A stretch of DNA of 64,000 bases, from assembly GCA_902604855.1 (NCBI GenBank), contig CACLAF010000003.1:89211-153210 (forward strand), written 5' to 3'. The stretch comes from an uncultured SAR86 cluster bacterium (GTDB lineage: Bacteria; Pseudomonadota; Gammaproteobacteria; Magnimaribacterales; Magnimaribacteraceae). Both the position numbers and the translations under genes were made by a program. Positions 26,179 to 35,500 of this stretch are shown piece after piece (positions within the stretch are counted from its first letter, which is position 1; every line of letters begins with the position of its first letter). Below the pieces are notes generated by a model that saw only the letters and a program-made list of their open reading frames with translations, had not been told where the DNA came from and ran no database searches.

Positions 26179-27288
26179 ATGAGTGATTCGATAGGAAAAG
26201 TACAGGCACAAAAAGTTACTCTAGAGGGTAAATTTGAGCTTGAGTGCGGGCAAAGTTTTAATGACATTGAACTAGTCTATGAAACTTATGGTGCACTTAA
26301 TGCAGATGCTACGAATGCAATACTTATCTGCCATGCGTTGAGTGGTAATCATCATGCTGCTGGAAAATATGGAAACGAAGAGAAACCAGGCTGGTGGGAT
26401 TCGCTTATTGGCCCAGGTAAAGCGGTTGATACAAACAAATTTTTTGTAGTTTGCCCGAATAATATAGGTGGTTGTCACGGCTCACTAGGACCAAGTTCAA
26501 TTAACCATGATACTGGAGATTATTATGGACCTGACTTTCCAATTATTACAGTAAGAGATTGGGTAAATTCACAGGCCAAACTTTCTGATTCATTGGGCAT
26601 TGAAAAATGGCATGCTGTCATGGGAGGAAGTCTAGGTGGAATGCAAGCTCTAGAATGGTCCTATCTTTTCCCGAAAAGAATAAAAAAAGCAGGAATTATT
26701 GCTGCAGCACCAAAGTTAAGTGCACAAAATATAGCTTTCAATGAAGTTGCAAGACAAGCCATATTAAATGATCCAGATTTTGAAGGAGGTAGATATCTAG
26801 ATAAAAGTAAGTACCCAAAACAAGGCCTCAAATTAGCAAGAATGGTAGGGCACATTACGTATCTCTCTGAAGAAGCAATGAGGAGCAAATTTGGAAGAGA
26901 ACTGAAAAAGGAAAAATTAAATTTTGGTTATGATGCGGAGTTCGAAATAGAAAGTTATCTGAGGTATCAAGGTGATGTTTTTTCTGAAAGTTTTGATGCA
27001 AATACTTATCTACTAATGACAAAGATTCTAGACTACTTCGATCCAGCAAGTAATTTTGAAGGCAAATTGGTAAATGCCTTTGAGTCCATTGAAGCACAGT
27101 TATTAGTAGTATCTTTTTCAACTGATTGGAGGTTTGCTCCTGAAAGATCAAAGGAAATTGTAAATGCCCTTATCAAAGCCAAGAAAAATGTGAGTTACTT
27201 AGAAATTGATAGTCCTCACGGACACGACTCGTTTTTGTTTGCAAATGAAGATTATGTAAAGGGTTTATCGGCTTTTCTTGAAAATTAA
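26179..27288 (+). CDS. metX: Homoserine O-acyltransferase (MetX)
   Basis: A 369-residue alpha/beta hydrolase-fold enzyme that activates homoserine for methionine synthesis by acetylation or succinylation. The nucleophile serine lies in [14 protein letters not shown] near residue 147, the catalytic Asp in [11 protein letters not shown] and the His in [10 protein letters not shown] at the end. [13 protein letters not shown] and [16 protein letters not shown] are typical. The acyl donor cannot be settled by eye; gammaproteobacterial MetX next to MetW often uses succinyl-CoA. The ATG at 26179 follows the leader hairpin directly; an upstream in-frame start would lie inside the hairpin. Confidence 0.95.
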   Translation: MSDSIGKVQAQKVTLEGKFELECGQSFNDIELVYETYGALNADATNAILICHALSGNHHAAGKYGNEEKPGWWDSLIGPGKAVDTNKFFVVCPNNIGGCHGSLGPSSINHDTGDYYGPDFPIITVRDWVNSQAKLSDSLGIEKWHAVMGGSLGGMQALEWSYLFPKRIKKAGIIAAAPKLSAQNIAFNEVARQAILNDPDFEGGRYLDKSKYPKQGLKLARMVGHITYLSEEAMRSKFGRELKKEKLNFGYDAEFEIESYLRYQGDVFSESFDANTYLLMTKILDYFDPASNFEGKLVNAFESIEAQLLVVSFSTDWRFAPERSKEIVNALIKAKKNVSYLEIDSPHGHDSFLFANEDYVKGLSAFLEN

Positions 27289-27876
27289 ATGAATACAATT
27301 GAAGTTATAAAAAATTGGATAGATAAAGAGTCTGAAGTTCTAGATCTAGGGTGTGGAGATGGTGAAATATTGAATATTTTATCCAAGGAATGGGGGTCTA
27401 CGGTACTAGGAGTAGAAATAAATCAAGATGATATTAATAAATGCATCCAGTCTGGTCTAAATGTTATTCATCAAAATATTGACGAGGGTTTAGAGAATTT
27501 TAGTGACAATAGTTTTGATATAGTGATTATGAGCCAAACTATTCAAGTCTTAAAGGAACCCAAGAAAGCCCTTCAAGAAGTAACAAGAATTGGAAATGAG
27601 AGCATTGTTACAATTCCTAATTTTGGTTATTGGACCACAAGAATTAATCTCTTACTATCAGGAAAGATGCCTGTGACAGGAACATTGCCAAGTTCCTGGC
27701 ATGATACCGATAATATTCATTTATGTACCATTAAGGATTTTGAGAATCTCTGTAGTGAATGCGAAATCGATGTAATAGAAAAATGCTTCTTTAATAAATT
27801 TGGGAAAGAAAGTGTATTAGCTAAAGTGGCACCAAATTTATTTGCGACCACTGCCATGTATAAGATCTCTAAATGA
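27289..27876 (+). CDS. metW: Methionine biosynthesis protein MetW
   Basis: A 195-residue SAM-dependent methyltransferase-fold protein. Motif I is VLDLGCGDGEILNIL near residue 18, followed by VEINQDDINKCIQSGLNVIHQNIDEGL. The MetW-specific NFGYWTTRINLLLSGKMPVTGTLP and WHDTDNIHLCTIKDFE segments are present. MetW is nearly always next to metX and is needed for full homoserine acyltransferase activity in several bacteria. It starts directly after the metX stop and overlaps rdgB by 4 bases. Confidence 0.94.
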   Translation: MNTIEVIKNWIDKESEVLDLGCGDGEILNILSKEWGSTVLGVEINQDDINKCIQSGLNVIHQNIDEGLENFSDNSFDIVIMSQTIQVLKEPKKALQEVTRIGNESIVTIPNFGYWTTRINLLLSGKMPVTGTLPSSWHDTDNIHLCTIKDFENLCSECEIDVIEKCFFNKFGKESVLAKVAPNLFATTAMYKISK

Positions 27877-28469
27877 AAATAGCTATTGCTACGAAAAATA
27901 ATGGCAAACTTAAAGAGTTCGAGGAATTGGCAAGGGGCACACCATATGAATTCATTAAAATTCCTGAAAACATAAAAGATCTACCACCGGAAACAGGTAG
28001 TACCTTCTATGAAAATGCTCTAATAAAAGCTGAGTTCATTTCAAAACAATTAGGCATACCTGCTATAGGTGATGATTCTGGACTAGAAGTTGATGCATTA
28101 GATGGCAGCCCTGGAATATTCTCTGCGAGATATTCTAATACGGGCTTAGATAATGATAATTGCTTAAAATTAATTGAAAATCTAGATGGGCTTGAGGACG
28201 ACAAAAGAAGTGCAAGATTTAGGTGTTGTCTGGTTGGATATTTTGATGGAAAGACAATTCAAAGCAATGGAACCCTTGAAGGTTCTATTGCCAGAGAATT
28301 CAAAGGAACGAATGGCTTTGGCTATGATCCAATTTTTATTACAAAGAACGGGAAGCATCTGGCAGAACTTGAGAAAGATGAAAAGAATATAATATCTCAT
28401 AGATCTGAAGCTTTTAAAAAACTATTAAACAAAGTTTCTGAATTAATTAACAAGTCTTTTGAAGAATAA
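27873..28469 (+). CDS. rdgB: Non-canonical purine NTP pyrophosphatase (RdgB/HAM1)
   Basis: A 198-residue enzyme that hydrolyses ITP, dITP and XTP to prevent their incorporation into nucleic acids. Conserved parts are IATKNNGKLKEFEEL at the N-terminus, GDDSGLEVDALDGSPGIFSARY near residue 67, GTNGFGYDPIFI near 150 and the C-terminal SHRSEAFKKL. It belongs to the conserved metX-metW-rdgB string. Its end overlaps the convergent trmB gene by 23 bases. Confidence 0.96.
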   Translation: MKIAIATKNNGKLKEFEELARGTPYEFIKIPENIKDLPPETGSTFYENALIKAEFISKQLGIPAIGDDSGLEVDALDGSPGIFSARYSNTGLDNDNCLKLIENLDGLEDDKRSARFRCCLVGYFDGKTIQSNGTLEGSIAREFKGTNGFGYDPIFITKNGKHLAELEKDEKNIISHRSEAFKKLLNKVSELINKSFEE

Positions 28470-29112
28470 GCTCATTTAATTTTCTTTTTGCTTGTAAGGC
28501 CTTCATCTCAAAGGATGTTTTAGGTAAATTTACTAAATATTCCTTAAGATTCTCTTTCTGCAAAACTCTCCAATTTATATCATTATTAACCAGCTTCTTT
28601 GTTTCATCGAAGTAATGAACCCAGTCTGTTTTGAAGTAGAAGATACCGTTTTGTTTCAGTTTTTTATTAACTAAGTCAATAAAGTCTTTTTGTAACAATC
28701 TTCTTTTATGATGCTTTCTCTTTGGCCACGGATCAGGATAAAACATTAAGATTAGATCAAAGCAGTTGTCTGATACTTTATCTTCCAAAAAAGGAACAAT
28801 ATCTGAGTTTAATATTTTAATATTATTTAGTGACTCTTCATTTGCCTTACTTAAAAGAGATCCTATTCCAGACAGATAAACCTCAGCTCCTAAAATTAAC
28901 ATCTCGGGGTTTGTCTTAGCTAAATATGCAGTAGTTTCTCCTGACCCAAAACCTATGTCTAAAATTGAAGGGTCTTGGTTCCAGATATTACTAAGTTTTT
29001 CTTCATTATCTAGAATGTACTTGTCCCAATGCTCCGAGAGTGCCCTTGACTGGTTAGAGGTTAACCTCCCTCTCCTCAAGACAAAACTCTTGAGTCTATC
29101 TTGTAAAGGCAA
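28447..29112 (-). CDS. trmB: tRNA (guanine-N7-)-methyltransferase
   Basis: A 221-residue SAM-dependent enzyme forming m7G46 in tRNA. It contains ILDIGFGSGETTAYLA near residue 49, NIKILNSDIVPFLED, and the diagnostic MFYPDPWPKRKHHKRRLLQKDF near 127. The C-terminal FKTDWVHYFDE also matches. It starts one base after the rpoH stop, so it is probably co-transcribed with rpoH. No SD-like sequence stands out, and translation may be coupled to rpoH. Confidence 0.95.
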   Translation of the reverse strand: MPLQDRLKSFVLRRGRLTSNQSRALSEHWDKYILDNEEKLSNIWNQDPSILDIGFGSGETTAYLAKTNPEMLILGAEVYLSGIGSLLSKANEESLNNIKILNSDIVPFLEDKVSDNCFDLILMFYPDPWPKRKHHKRRLLQKDFIDLVNKKLKQNGIFYFKTDWVHYFDETKKLVNNDINWRVLQKENLKEYLVNLPKTSFEMKALQAKRKLNELILQKTC

Positions 29113-29113
29113 C

Positions 29114-30007
29114 TTATTCTCCTGCAGAGAAAGACTGCTTCACTTTTTTCATTGCGTTTTTTTCTATTTGGCGAACACGCTCAGCAGAAATGTCATATTT
29201 TTCAGCCAACTCATGAAGTGTAAGTTTTTCGTCTGCTAACCATCGATCTTGAAGTATATCTCTGCTTCTATCATCAAGCTGATTTATTGCTTCGTATAAC
29301 TGACTAGTATTCGTTTCGTCCAAGCTATCTTTTGCAAATATGTCTGCAGGATTGGCATCTTCATCTTCCAAATATTGAGATGGGGAATAAGAGGCTTCAT
29401 CATCGTCCGAATCTGCAAGAGGATCAAAAGGCATGTCAGTACCACTTAATCTTTTTTCCATCTCTCTTACTTCTGAAGGTTTTACCCCTAAATCTTTAGC
29501 CATGGACTCTACTTCTTCTTCTGTTAACCATCCAAGACCCTTCTTTTTACTTCTCAAATTAAAGAATAACTTTCTCTGTGGTTTAGTTGTGGCTATTTTG
29601 ACTATTTTCCAGTTCTTCAGGACATACTCATGGATTTCAGCTTTAACCCAATGCACCGCGAAAGATACCAATCTAACCCCCATTTCAGGATTAAATTTTC
29701 TTATTGCTTTCATGAGACCTACATTTCCTTCTTGAATAAGGTCTGCTTCAGGCAGGCCATATCCTGAATATGTCTTTGCAACGTATATTACAAACCTTAA
29801 GTGTGCTAAAACTAGCTTTCTAGCAGCATCAAGGTCATTTCTATAATATAAATCTTCTGCAAGTTTTTTTTCTTCTTCAGAGGTTAAAACACCAATGCTA
29901 TGCACTGAATTTATATAAGCTTGAAGGTCACCACCAGGTGCTAGAGCCTCCATTTCCTGAAGAGCTGTGCCTGCAGAATTTTCACTCTTAAGCTCTTTTT
30001 TAGGCAT
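29114..30007 (-). CDS. rpoH: RNA polymerase heat-shock sigma factor (sigma 32)
   Basis: A 297-residue sigma70-family factor. Region 2 carries [36 protein letters not shown] and [20 protein letters not shown]. The RpoH box [13 protein letters not shown] follows, which separates RpoH from RpoD and RpoS. Region 4 ends with [20 protein letters not shown]. It would direct chaperone and protease genes. An acidic insert ([11 protein letters not shown]) sits between regions 3 and 4. ATG overlaps nothing; a short 94-base spacer separates it from the divergent oxidoreductase. Confidence 0.96.
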   Translation of the reverse strand: MPKKELKSENSAGTALQEMEALAPGGDLQAYINSVHSIGVLTSEEEKKLAEDLYYRNDLDAARKLVLAHLRFVIYVAKTYSGYGLPEADLIQEGNVGLMKAIRKFNPEMGVRLVSFAVHWVKAEIHEYVLKNWKIVKIATTKPQRKLFFNLRSKKKGLGWLTEEEVESMAKDLGVKPSEVREMEKRLSGTDMPFDPLADSDDDEASYSPSQYLEDEDANPADIFAKDSLDETNTSQLYEAINQLDDRSRDILQDRWLADEKLTLHELAEKYDISAERVRQIEKNAMKKVKQSFSAGE

Positions 30008-30101
30008 AATCTAAGCGAATTTTACAATTTAAGTGATTAAAGGTGCAAATTTTGATTTTTAAACTCAATTGAGATGACTAGAGGATGATATTTATAAAAT
30101 T

Positions 30102-31064
30102 ATGAAAGCTATAGAAATTATAGAGAAGAAACTAGAAATTAAAGATATTGAATTACCAGTATTAAAAGATAATGAAGTACTGATCAAGGTCAAAGCAGCT
30201 GGTTTGAACCGTGCTGATATTGCACAAAAGAATGGCTTATACCCTCCTCCTGCTGGTGAAAGTGAAATTTTAGGACTGGAATGTAGCGGAATAATTGAGA
30301 GTATTGGCAAAAATGTAAGCGCAAAGAAACCTGGAGATGAAGTAATCGCACTTTTGGCCGGTGGGGGATATGCAGAATATGTAACTTGCCCTGAACAGCA
30401 CGCAATTTTAAAGCCACCAAAACTAAGCTGGGCTGAAGGTGCGTCAATTCCAGAAGTATATGCTACATGTTGGTTGAATCTCTTCATAGAGGCTCGTATG
30501 AAAGAAGGAGATAAAATTGTCTTTCACGCAGGAGCAAGTGGTATTGGAACAGCCGGGATACAGTTAGCCCAGGCTTTTGGTTGCGATAGTTTTGTAAGTG
30601 CAGGAACCAAAGAAAAGATTGATTTCTGTCTAAACTTAGGGGCTTCAGCAGGAGAGATTAGATCAAAAGATATATTTTCAAAGATTAAAGAATGGTCTCC
30701 AAATGGAGTAGATATCATCTTAGATCCTGTAGGTGCAGAGTATTTTGAGAAAAACTTAAGTGTCCTTGGATTAGAAGGCAAGTTAATTATTATTGGTTTA
30801 ATGGGCGGTGCCAAAGCAAATATAAATCTTGGGCATTTAATGATAAAAAGACATAAGATAATAGGATCAACCATTAGGGCTAGAAACTTGGAGACAAAGA
30901 CTAGAGTTATGGATGATCTCTCTAGCAAAGTAATGCCACTATTTGATTCAGGTACTCTTAAACCTATTATCTATCAGGTCCTGTCCTTCGAAGATTGCGA
31001 AAAAGCTCATTCAATAATGGAATCAGATGAAAATATTGGAAAGATTATTCTTAATTTAGATTAA
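30102..31064 (+). CDS. NAD(P)H:quinone oxidoreductase, PIG3-like (MDR family)
   Basis: A 320-residue zinc-free medium-chain reductase. The N-terminal GroES-like domain has VKAAGLNRADIAQKNGLYPPP, typical of the PIG3/TP53I3 quinone-oxidoreductase group. GDEVIALLAGGGYAEYV follows, then an NADPH-binding Rossmann motif HAGASGIGTAGIQLAQAFG near residue 144. The C-terminal RHKIIGSTIRARNLETK is also characteristic. Such enzymes make one-electron reductions of quinones. The gene converges on cysQ with a 9-base overlap. Confidence 0.9.
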   Translation: MKAIEIIEKKLEIKDIELPVLKDNEVLIKVKAAGLNRADIAQKNGLYPPPAGESEILGLECSGIIESIGKNVSAKKPGDEVIALLAGGGYAEYVTCPEQHAILKPPKLSWAEGASIPEVYATCWLNLFIEARMKEGDKIVFHAGASGIGTAGIQLAQAFGCDSFVSAGTKEKIDFCLNLGASAGEIRSKDIFSKIKEWSPNGVDIILDPVGAEYFEKNLSVLGLEGKLIIIGLMGGAKANINLGHLMIKRHKIIGSTIRARNLETKTRVMDDLSSKVMPLFDSGTLKPIIYQVLSFEDCEKAHSIMESDENIGKIILNLD

Positions 31065-31865
31065 CTTTTCGAAAATGTCTTGCCAGGGATATAACGGATC
31101 ACCGGAGCAATAAAATAAAGGATTTTTTTTCTCTGAAATAAAATCATAAGTCAAAGCTTGACCATTCAAACTGGATATAAGGCCACCGGATGCTTCTACT
31201 ACTGCCTGTCCGGCAGCGATATCCCATTGATAGGTTGGACCTAACCTGCTGTAAATATTTGCCTTGCCTTCTGCGACACGACACAACTTTAAAGAACTTC
31301 CAGTTGGTAGTTCTTCAACCTCAGTAAATTTTTTTTCACAGAGATTAATAAACGCCTGATCTTTTTCACTCTTATGGCTTTTGCTCACCGTCACAAGACA
31401 GAATTCTTGACTCTGTTTTTGAGAAGTTATTTCAATCTTTTCTTTGCCTTGTATTTTGAAAGCTCTTCCCGCGAAACCTATAAAGGTTTCTTGAACTGCT
31501 GGTGCAGATACTACACCGAGAATTGGCGTACTGTCTTCAATAAGTGCAACATTTACTGTAAATTCTCCATTCTTATTAATGAATTCTCTCGTCCCGTCTA
31601 AGGGATCAATTAACCAAAACAAATCTTCTCTATTTTCTTCAGTGTCGCCCTCTTCAGACAATATAGGGATATTGGCATCTATAGATTTAAGGGAATTCAA
31701 GAGGATTTCGTGACATTTCTTATCGGCTATCGTTACAGGAGATCCGTCATGTTTATCCTCTACTTCAAAATCACCAGAATTATATATTTCCATAACAATA
31801 TCCGAAGCCTGTTCTACAGCCTCAAGAACTAAATTTGATATTTCTGTTAATTTTGAAACTTCCAT
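31056..31865 (-). CDS. cysQ: 3'(2'),5'-bisphosphate nucleotidase CysQ
   Basis: A 269-residue inositol-monophosphatase-family enzyme. Metal-binding motifs are ILSEEGD near residue 64, FWLIDPLDGTREF near 82 and YQWDIAAGQAVVEASGG near 208. CysQ hydrolyses 3'-phosphoadenosine 5'-phosphate, the by-product of sulfate assimilation, to AMP. GEFTVNVALIED supports the CysQ subgroup over plain inositol phosphatases. It is divergent from the small gene at 31925. Confidence 0.92.
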   Translation of the reverse strand: MEVSKLTEISNLVLEAVEQASDIVMEIYNSGDFEVEDKHDGSPVTIADKKCHEILLNSLKSIDANIPILSEEGDTEENREDLFWLIDPLDGTREFINKNGEFTVNVALIEDSTPILGVVSAPAVQETFIGFAGRAFKIQGKEKIEITSQKQSQEFCLVTVSKSHKSEKDQAFINLCEKKFTEVEELPTGSSLKLCRVAEGKANIYSRLGPTYQWDIAAGQAVVEASGGLISSLNGQALTYDFISEKKNPLFYCSGDPLYPWQDIFEKLI

Positions 31866-31924
31866 TTCTTGAATCTCTCTTTTCTTCTACAATATATCAT
31901 CCGAAAGACATTTAAAAAATTAAT

Positions 31925-32092
31925 ATGGAAAACAAAACTAAGTTGATAGAGAGTGCTCAAGAGCTAAAAAAAGGTCTAGACCTGCTTAGCAGGGAAAGAA
32001 AAGTTGTGATGCCTCATAACAAAGCGTTTGATCATGTCGATCAATTAAAAGTAAAAGTTGATGAAATCATTAATTTAGCTGAAACTGTCTAG
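31925..32092 (+). CDS. Small 55-residue hypothetical protein
   Basis: An open frame from ATG 31925 to TAG 32090-32092. The product is predicted to be almost entirely helical and charged (KLIESAQELKKGLDLL, then a basic RERKVVMPHNKAFDHV stretch and VKVDEIINLAE). It has no signal peptide, membrane segment or cysteine. It fills the gap between cysQ and the crotonase gene, which starts 16 bases downstream on the same strand, so the two may be co-transcribed. The start lacks an obvious Shine-Dalgarno. I do not recognise the family. Confidence 0.55.
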   Translation: MENKTKLIESAQELKKGLDLLSRERKVVMPHNKAFDHVDQLKVKVDEIINLAETV

Positions 32093-32108
32093 AAATACGG
32101 AGATAAAA

Positions 32109-32960
32109 ATGGAATACACTTGCTTTGATTTAGAAATTACAAACAAAATAGCTCACATCAAAATGTCTAGACCAGATGAATTCAATACCATGAATAAAGC
32201 TTTCTGGTCCGAGCTTCCCCACTTGGTTGAAAGTATTTCAGATGATGCATCTGCGAGGGTCATAGTATTGTCAGGAGAAGGTAAACACTTTTGTGCAGGA
32301 ATGGATTTAGCTAATTTCTCTCCTTCAGATAAACAACCTAATGCTCATATGGGTATGAGAAAAGAATCTGGATATCGGGTGACACTAGATCTACAACATA
32401 CAATTACTTGCTTAGAGAAAGCCAGAATACCTGTGATTGCGGCTGTACAAGGCGCTTGTGTAGGTGGTGGTGTAGACCTCGCTACAGCCACAGATATGAG
32501 ATACTGCACATCGGATGCTTTCTTTTGTATTCAAGAAATTAATATTGGTATGGCTGCGGATGTAGGTACCTTACAAAGAATTCCCAGACTAATACCTGAA
32601 GGCGTAGTAAGGGAATTGGCTTACACAGGCAGAAGATTCCTTCCGGAAGAAGCAATGAAACATGGTCTTGTGAATGAAGTATTTGAAACCAAAGAAGAAA
32701 TGATGGAAAGAGTTATGGAAGTGGCTGCTGATATAGCATCAAAAGGACCTCTAGCTATAGCAGGAACAAAAGAATCACTAAATTATGGAAGAGATCATAC
32801 TGTGGAAGAGTCATTGAATCATATTGCATTGTGGAATACTGCAGTTGGAATTAGCGACGAAATGTCAGTAGCATTTAAAGCCAAGGCAGAAAATACAGAA
32901 CCAGAATTCGAAGATATGCTTCCAAGAAGAAAATACTTAGACGGAGAAGTAGGCGTTTAG
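32109..32960 (+). CDS. Crotonase family protein, dienoyl-CoA isomerase-like
   Basis: A 283-residue enoyl-CoA hydratase/isomerase. The oxyanion-hole segments are [13 protein letters not shown] near residue 60 and [21 protein letters not shown] near 117. [19 protein letters not shown] near 142 keeps the Glu and Asp used by delta3,5-delta2,4-dienoyl-CoA isomerases (ECH1 type), so oxidation of unsaturated fatty acids is the best guess. GGAG lies 6 bases before the ATG. Its stop overlaps the end of the frameshifted yaaA on the other strand. Confidence 0.87.
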   Translation: MEYTCFDLEITNKIAHIKMSRPDEFNTMNKAFWSELPHLVESISDDASARVIVLSGEGKHFCAGMDLANFSPSDKQPNAHMGMRKESGYRVTLDLQHTITCLEKARIPVIAAVQGACVGGGVDLATATDMRYCTSDAFFCIQEINIGMAADVGTLQRIPRLIPEGVVRELAYTGRRFLPEEAMKHGLVNEVFETKEEMMERVMEVAADIASKGPLAIAGTKESLNYGRDHTVEESLNHIALWNTAVGISDEMSVAFKAKAENTEPEFEDMLPRRKYLDGEVGV

Positions 32961-33731
32961 ACTTTTCTTAGAAAGACAGGCGAGTTTTCTTTAGATTCCT
33001 TCTTACTAAAGCGATAACCATCAAGATTGAAGTTTTGAAGCTCATCGGCTTTCTTAATCTTGTTTTGAATAATAAATCTAGCCATTGCTCCTCTAGCCTT
33101 CTTGGCAAAGAAACTTATGATTTTGTATTCGCCATTTTTGTAATCTTTAAAAAACAGGATTAATCACTGGTAAATTTATTTCTTTATTTTTGAGAACTGA
33201 AAAATATTCTACAGATGCTAAATTTACAATTGCTTTTGATTTATTTTCTTTAGAAATTTGATTGATTGAGGTATTTATCTTCGATCCCCAAAATTCATAT
33301 AGATTATTACCGCGTTCAGTTTTAAATTTAGTCCCCATTTCCAATCTGTAGGGATACATAAGATCCAATGGTTTTAGTAATCCATAAAGCCCCGATAATA
33401 TGCACAGATTTTTTTGAGCATAGTTAATTTCTGACTTGGAAAGAGAAGGTGCATCTAAACCCTGATAAACATCTCCTTTGAAAGCGAAGATAGATTGCCT
33501 AGAAGTACCGTTTGGTTTGATAGGCTTTGTCCAATTCATATATCTTTCAAAATTTAGAACGGATAATTTTTCGCTTAAGCCCATTAAGGAAGAAAGGTCA
33601 TCTGGGCTCTTTTTCTGTAATTCTTTTATGAGAATCTCACTATCAGAAAGATGTGAAGCAATAGAGAAATCATCAATATTTAAGTCTGATTCGTAATCTA
33701 GAGTCTTAGCAGGAGATACTAATATCAGCAT
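32957..33731 (-). pseudogene. yaaA: Peroxide-stress protein YaaA, interrupted by a one-base frameshift
   Basis: The reading frame from ATG 33731 gives 194 YaaA residues (MLILVSPAKTLDYES; LSGLYGLLKPLDLMYPYRLEMG; LASVEYFSVL) and stops at 33147 after NLPVINPVF. Removing one base from the A6 tract at 33149-33154 joins it to a further 64 residues in the next frame ([24 protein letters not shown]), ending at TAA 32957-32959. Together about 258 residues match the normal YaaA length. YaaA limits iron-driven damage during peroxide stress. The break may be a true mutation, a homopolymer error, or a slippage site. The start shares one base with the upstream gene's stop. Confidence 0.85.
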
Positions 33732-34945
33732 TAACTCAAACCTAAAACTAATTTTGCCATTATGTTTCTTTGTATTTCATTAGAACCAGCATAAATACTA
33801 GCCTTTCTATAATTAAAATATCTAGGTGCGGCAGTATTTGCAAACCTACTACCTATGGCAGGTTCATTATTTCCGATTTCAGGACCAGGATTGTGAAATG
33901 GCACTCCATAATAACCCACCAGTTCAACTGCCAGTTCAGTTATAGCTTGGCCTATTTCAGTCCCTCTAGTTTTTAAAAGAGATGACTCAGGGCCGACATT
34001 CTGACCGGCTGATAGGCTTCCTAATATCCTTAGCTCAGTTGCTTCCATTGCATTAATTTGAACTTCTAATTTTGCAATTTCTTCCATAAAACTTTGGTCA
34101 TCTGATAACTTATTACCACCTACATCTTCTAGCTCCGCTTTTGCTCTCAGCTGTTGAAGCTGTTGGTAAAGCTCTGAGGAATAGCCGTTACCTCTCTCAA
34201 ACTCCAATAAATATTTTGCATAAGTCCAGCCCTTGCCCTCTTCACCAATTAAGTTTTCCTTTGGCACTTTGACATCCTCAAAAAAAACAGTATTTACTTC
34301 ATGATGTCCTATAGGAGTATTATCTAAAGTATTAATTGGTTGGACTTCGATTCCTTCAGAATGCATATCAATGAGCAAAAAAGAGATTCCTTTCTGCCTG
34401 ATATCTTCCTGACTTGTTCTAACGAGACAAAAAATCATATCAGCATGTTGCGCCATTGTTGTCCAAGTTTTAGCTCCATTAACAAGGTAGTGATCGCCTT
34501 TATCTTCAGCTTTAGTTTTTAGTGAAGCAAGATCCGAACCAGACCCAGGTTCAGAATAACCCTGACACCACCATACTTTTGAAGAAAGAATATCAGGAAG
34601 GTATTTAGCCTTTTGTTCGTCAGATCCAAAAGCCATGATAACGGGGGCAACCATTGAGATTCCAAAGGCAGTAAAGCCGGGGGCTCTTGCGGCTGCCATT
34701 TCTTTACTGAACAAATATTTTTGTGAGGCTGTAAAAGAAGCACCTCCGTATTCTTTAGGCCAATTTACACCAGCCCACCCTTTTGAAAAAAGTGCTTGTT
34801 GCCATTGAACATGCTCCTCTTTAGTAACATGGCCATTGGGAGAGTTCATAAGTCTGTCTTTCATGTCTTCAGGATAATTATCCTTAATCCAGTCTCTAAC
34901 TTCCTTTTGAAAATCTAATTCTTCTTTTGTAAATTGTAAGTTCAT
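33731..34945 (-). CDS. Acyl-CoA dehydrogenase
   Basis: A 404-residue FAD enzyme of the acyl-CoA dehydrogenase family. The N-terminal helical domain has WAGVNWPKEYGGASFTASQ. The FAD/substrate segment WWCQGYSEPGSGSDLASLKT follows near residue 128, with NGAKTWTTMAQHADMIFCLVRTS. The C-terminal YFNYRKASIYAGSNEIQRNIMAKLVLGL is the usual ending. The acyl-chain specificity is not evident. GAGG-like sequence precedes the ATG. It directly precedes yaaA on the minus strand and is divergent from the TRAP genes. Confidence 0.92.
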   Translation of the reverse strand: MNLQFTKEELDFQKEVRDWIKDNYPEDMKDRLMNSPNGHVTKEEHVQWQQALFSKGWAGVNWPKEYGGASFTASQKYLFSKEMAAARAPGFTAFGISMVAPVIMAFGSDEQKAKYLPDILSSKVWWCQGYSEPGSGSDLASLKTKAEDKGDHYLVNGAKTWTTMAQHADMIFCLVRTSQEDIRQKGISFLLIDMHSEGIEVQPINTLDNTPIGHHEVNTVFFEDVKVPKENLIGEEGKGWTYAKYLLEFERGNGYSSELYQQLQQLRAKAELEDVGGNKLSDDQSFMEEIAKLEVQINAMEATELRILGSLSAGQNVGPESSLLKTRGTEIGQAITELAVELVGYYGVPFHNPGPEIGNNEPAIGSRFANTAAPRYFNYRKASIYAGSNEIQRNIMAKLVLGLS

Positions 34946-34999
34946 AAATACCTCGCCTCAATTATAATTGAATTTCTCGTTAACAAAAATAGATTTACC

Positions 35000-35500
35000 T
35001 TGGAAAACGTTAGTGGATATTTAGATAGATTTTCAGAATTGACTGGAAAGATTTGTTCGTGGTTCGTTGCAATAATGGTTCTTATAACTTGTCTCGTCGT
35101 TGTTATGAGATATGGCATGGATATGGGTTCTGTTTTCTTGCAAGATGTAGTTCTGTATCTTCATGGCAGTCTATTCCTTCTTGGAGCTGCATTTGCTTTA
35201 AAAAGAGGAGCTCATGTCAGAGTAGACATCTTCTACAGAAATTTTAGTGAGTCTAAAAAAGCTCTTGTAGATTTACTCGGTAACATCATTTTCCTACAAC
35301 CGGTTTGTTGGACAATACTGTTGTATTCATGGGGTTACGTAGAATTTTCATGGAGGATTATGGAAGTTTCACCTGAACCAGATGGTCTTCCCTTTGTTTA
35401 CATACAAAAATCTTTGCTCATCGCAGTTGCAGCCTTGCTCTCTCTTCAAAGTCTTTCTGAAATCCTAAAATCATATCTAGTTATTAAGCACCATGGTTGA
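35000..35500 (+). CDS. TRAP transporter small permease (DctQ)
   Basis: A 166-residue protein with four membrane helices. The DctQ pattern is visible in the N-terminal helix containing VAIMVLITCLVVVMRYG, in VVLYLHGSLFLLGAAFALKRGAHVRVD near residue 50, and at the end VYIQKSLLIAVAALLSLQSL. It associates with DctM to form the Na+-driven membrane part of a TRAP transporter. The start appears to be TTG at 35000, without a clear Shine-Dalgarno. It overlaps dctM by 8 bases. The binding protein is at 38431 on the other strand. Confidence 0.9.
   Translation: MENVSGYLDRFSELTGKICSWFVAIMVLITCLVVVMRYGMDMGSVFLQDVVLYLHGSLFLLGAAFALKRGAHVRVDIFYRNFSESKKALVDLLGNIIFLQPVCWTILLYSWGYVEFSWRIMEVSPEPDGLPFVYIQKSLLIAVAALLSLQSLSEILKSYLVIKHHG

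Noticed and set aside
30070..30101. Promoter-like TTGAGA...TATAAA before the quinone oxidoreductase gene
   Set aside because: The -10-like element lies 3 bases from the ATG, so transcription would start inside the first codons; random AT-rich match more likely.
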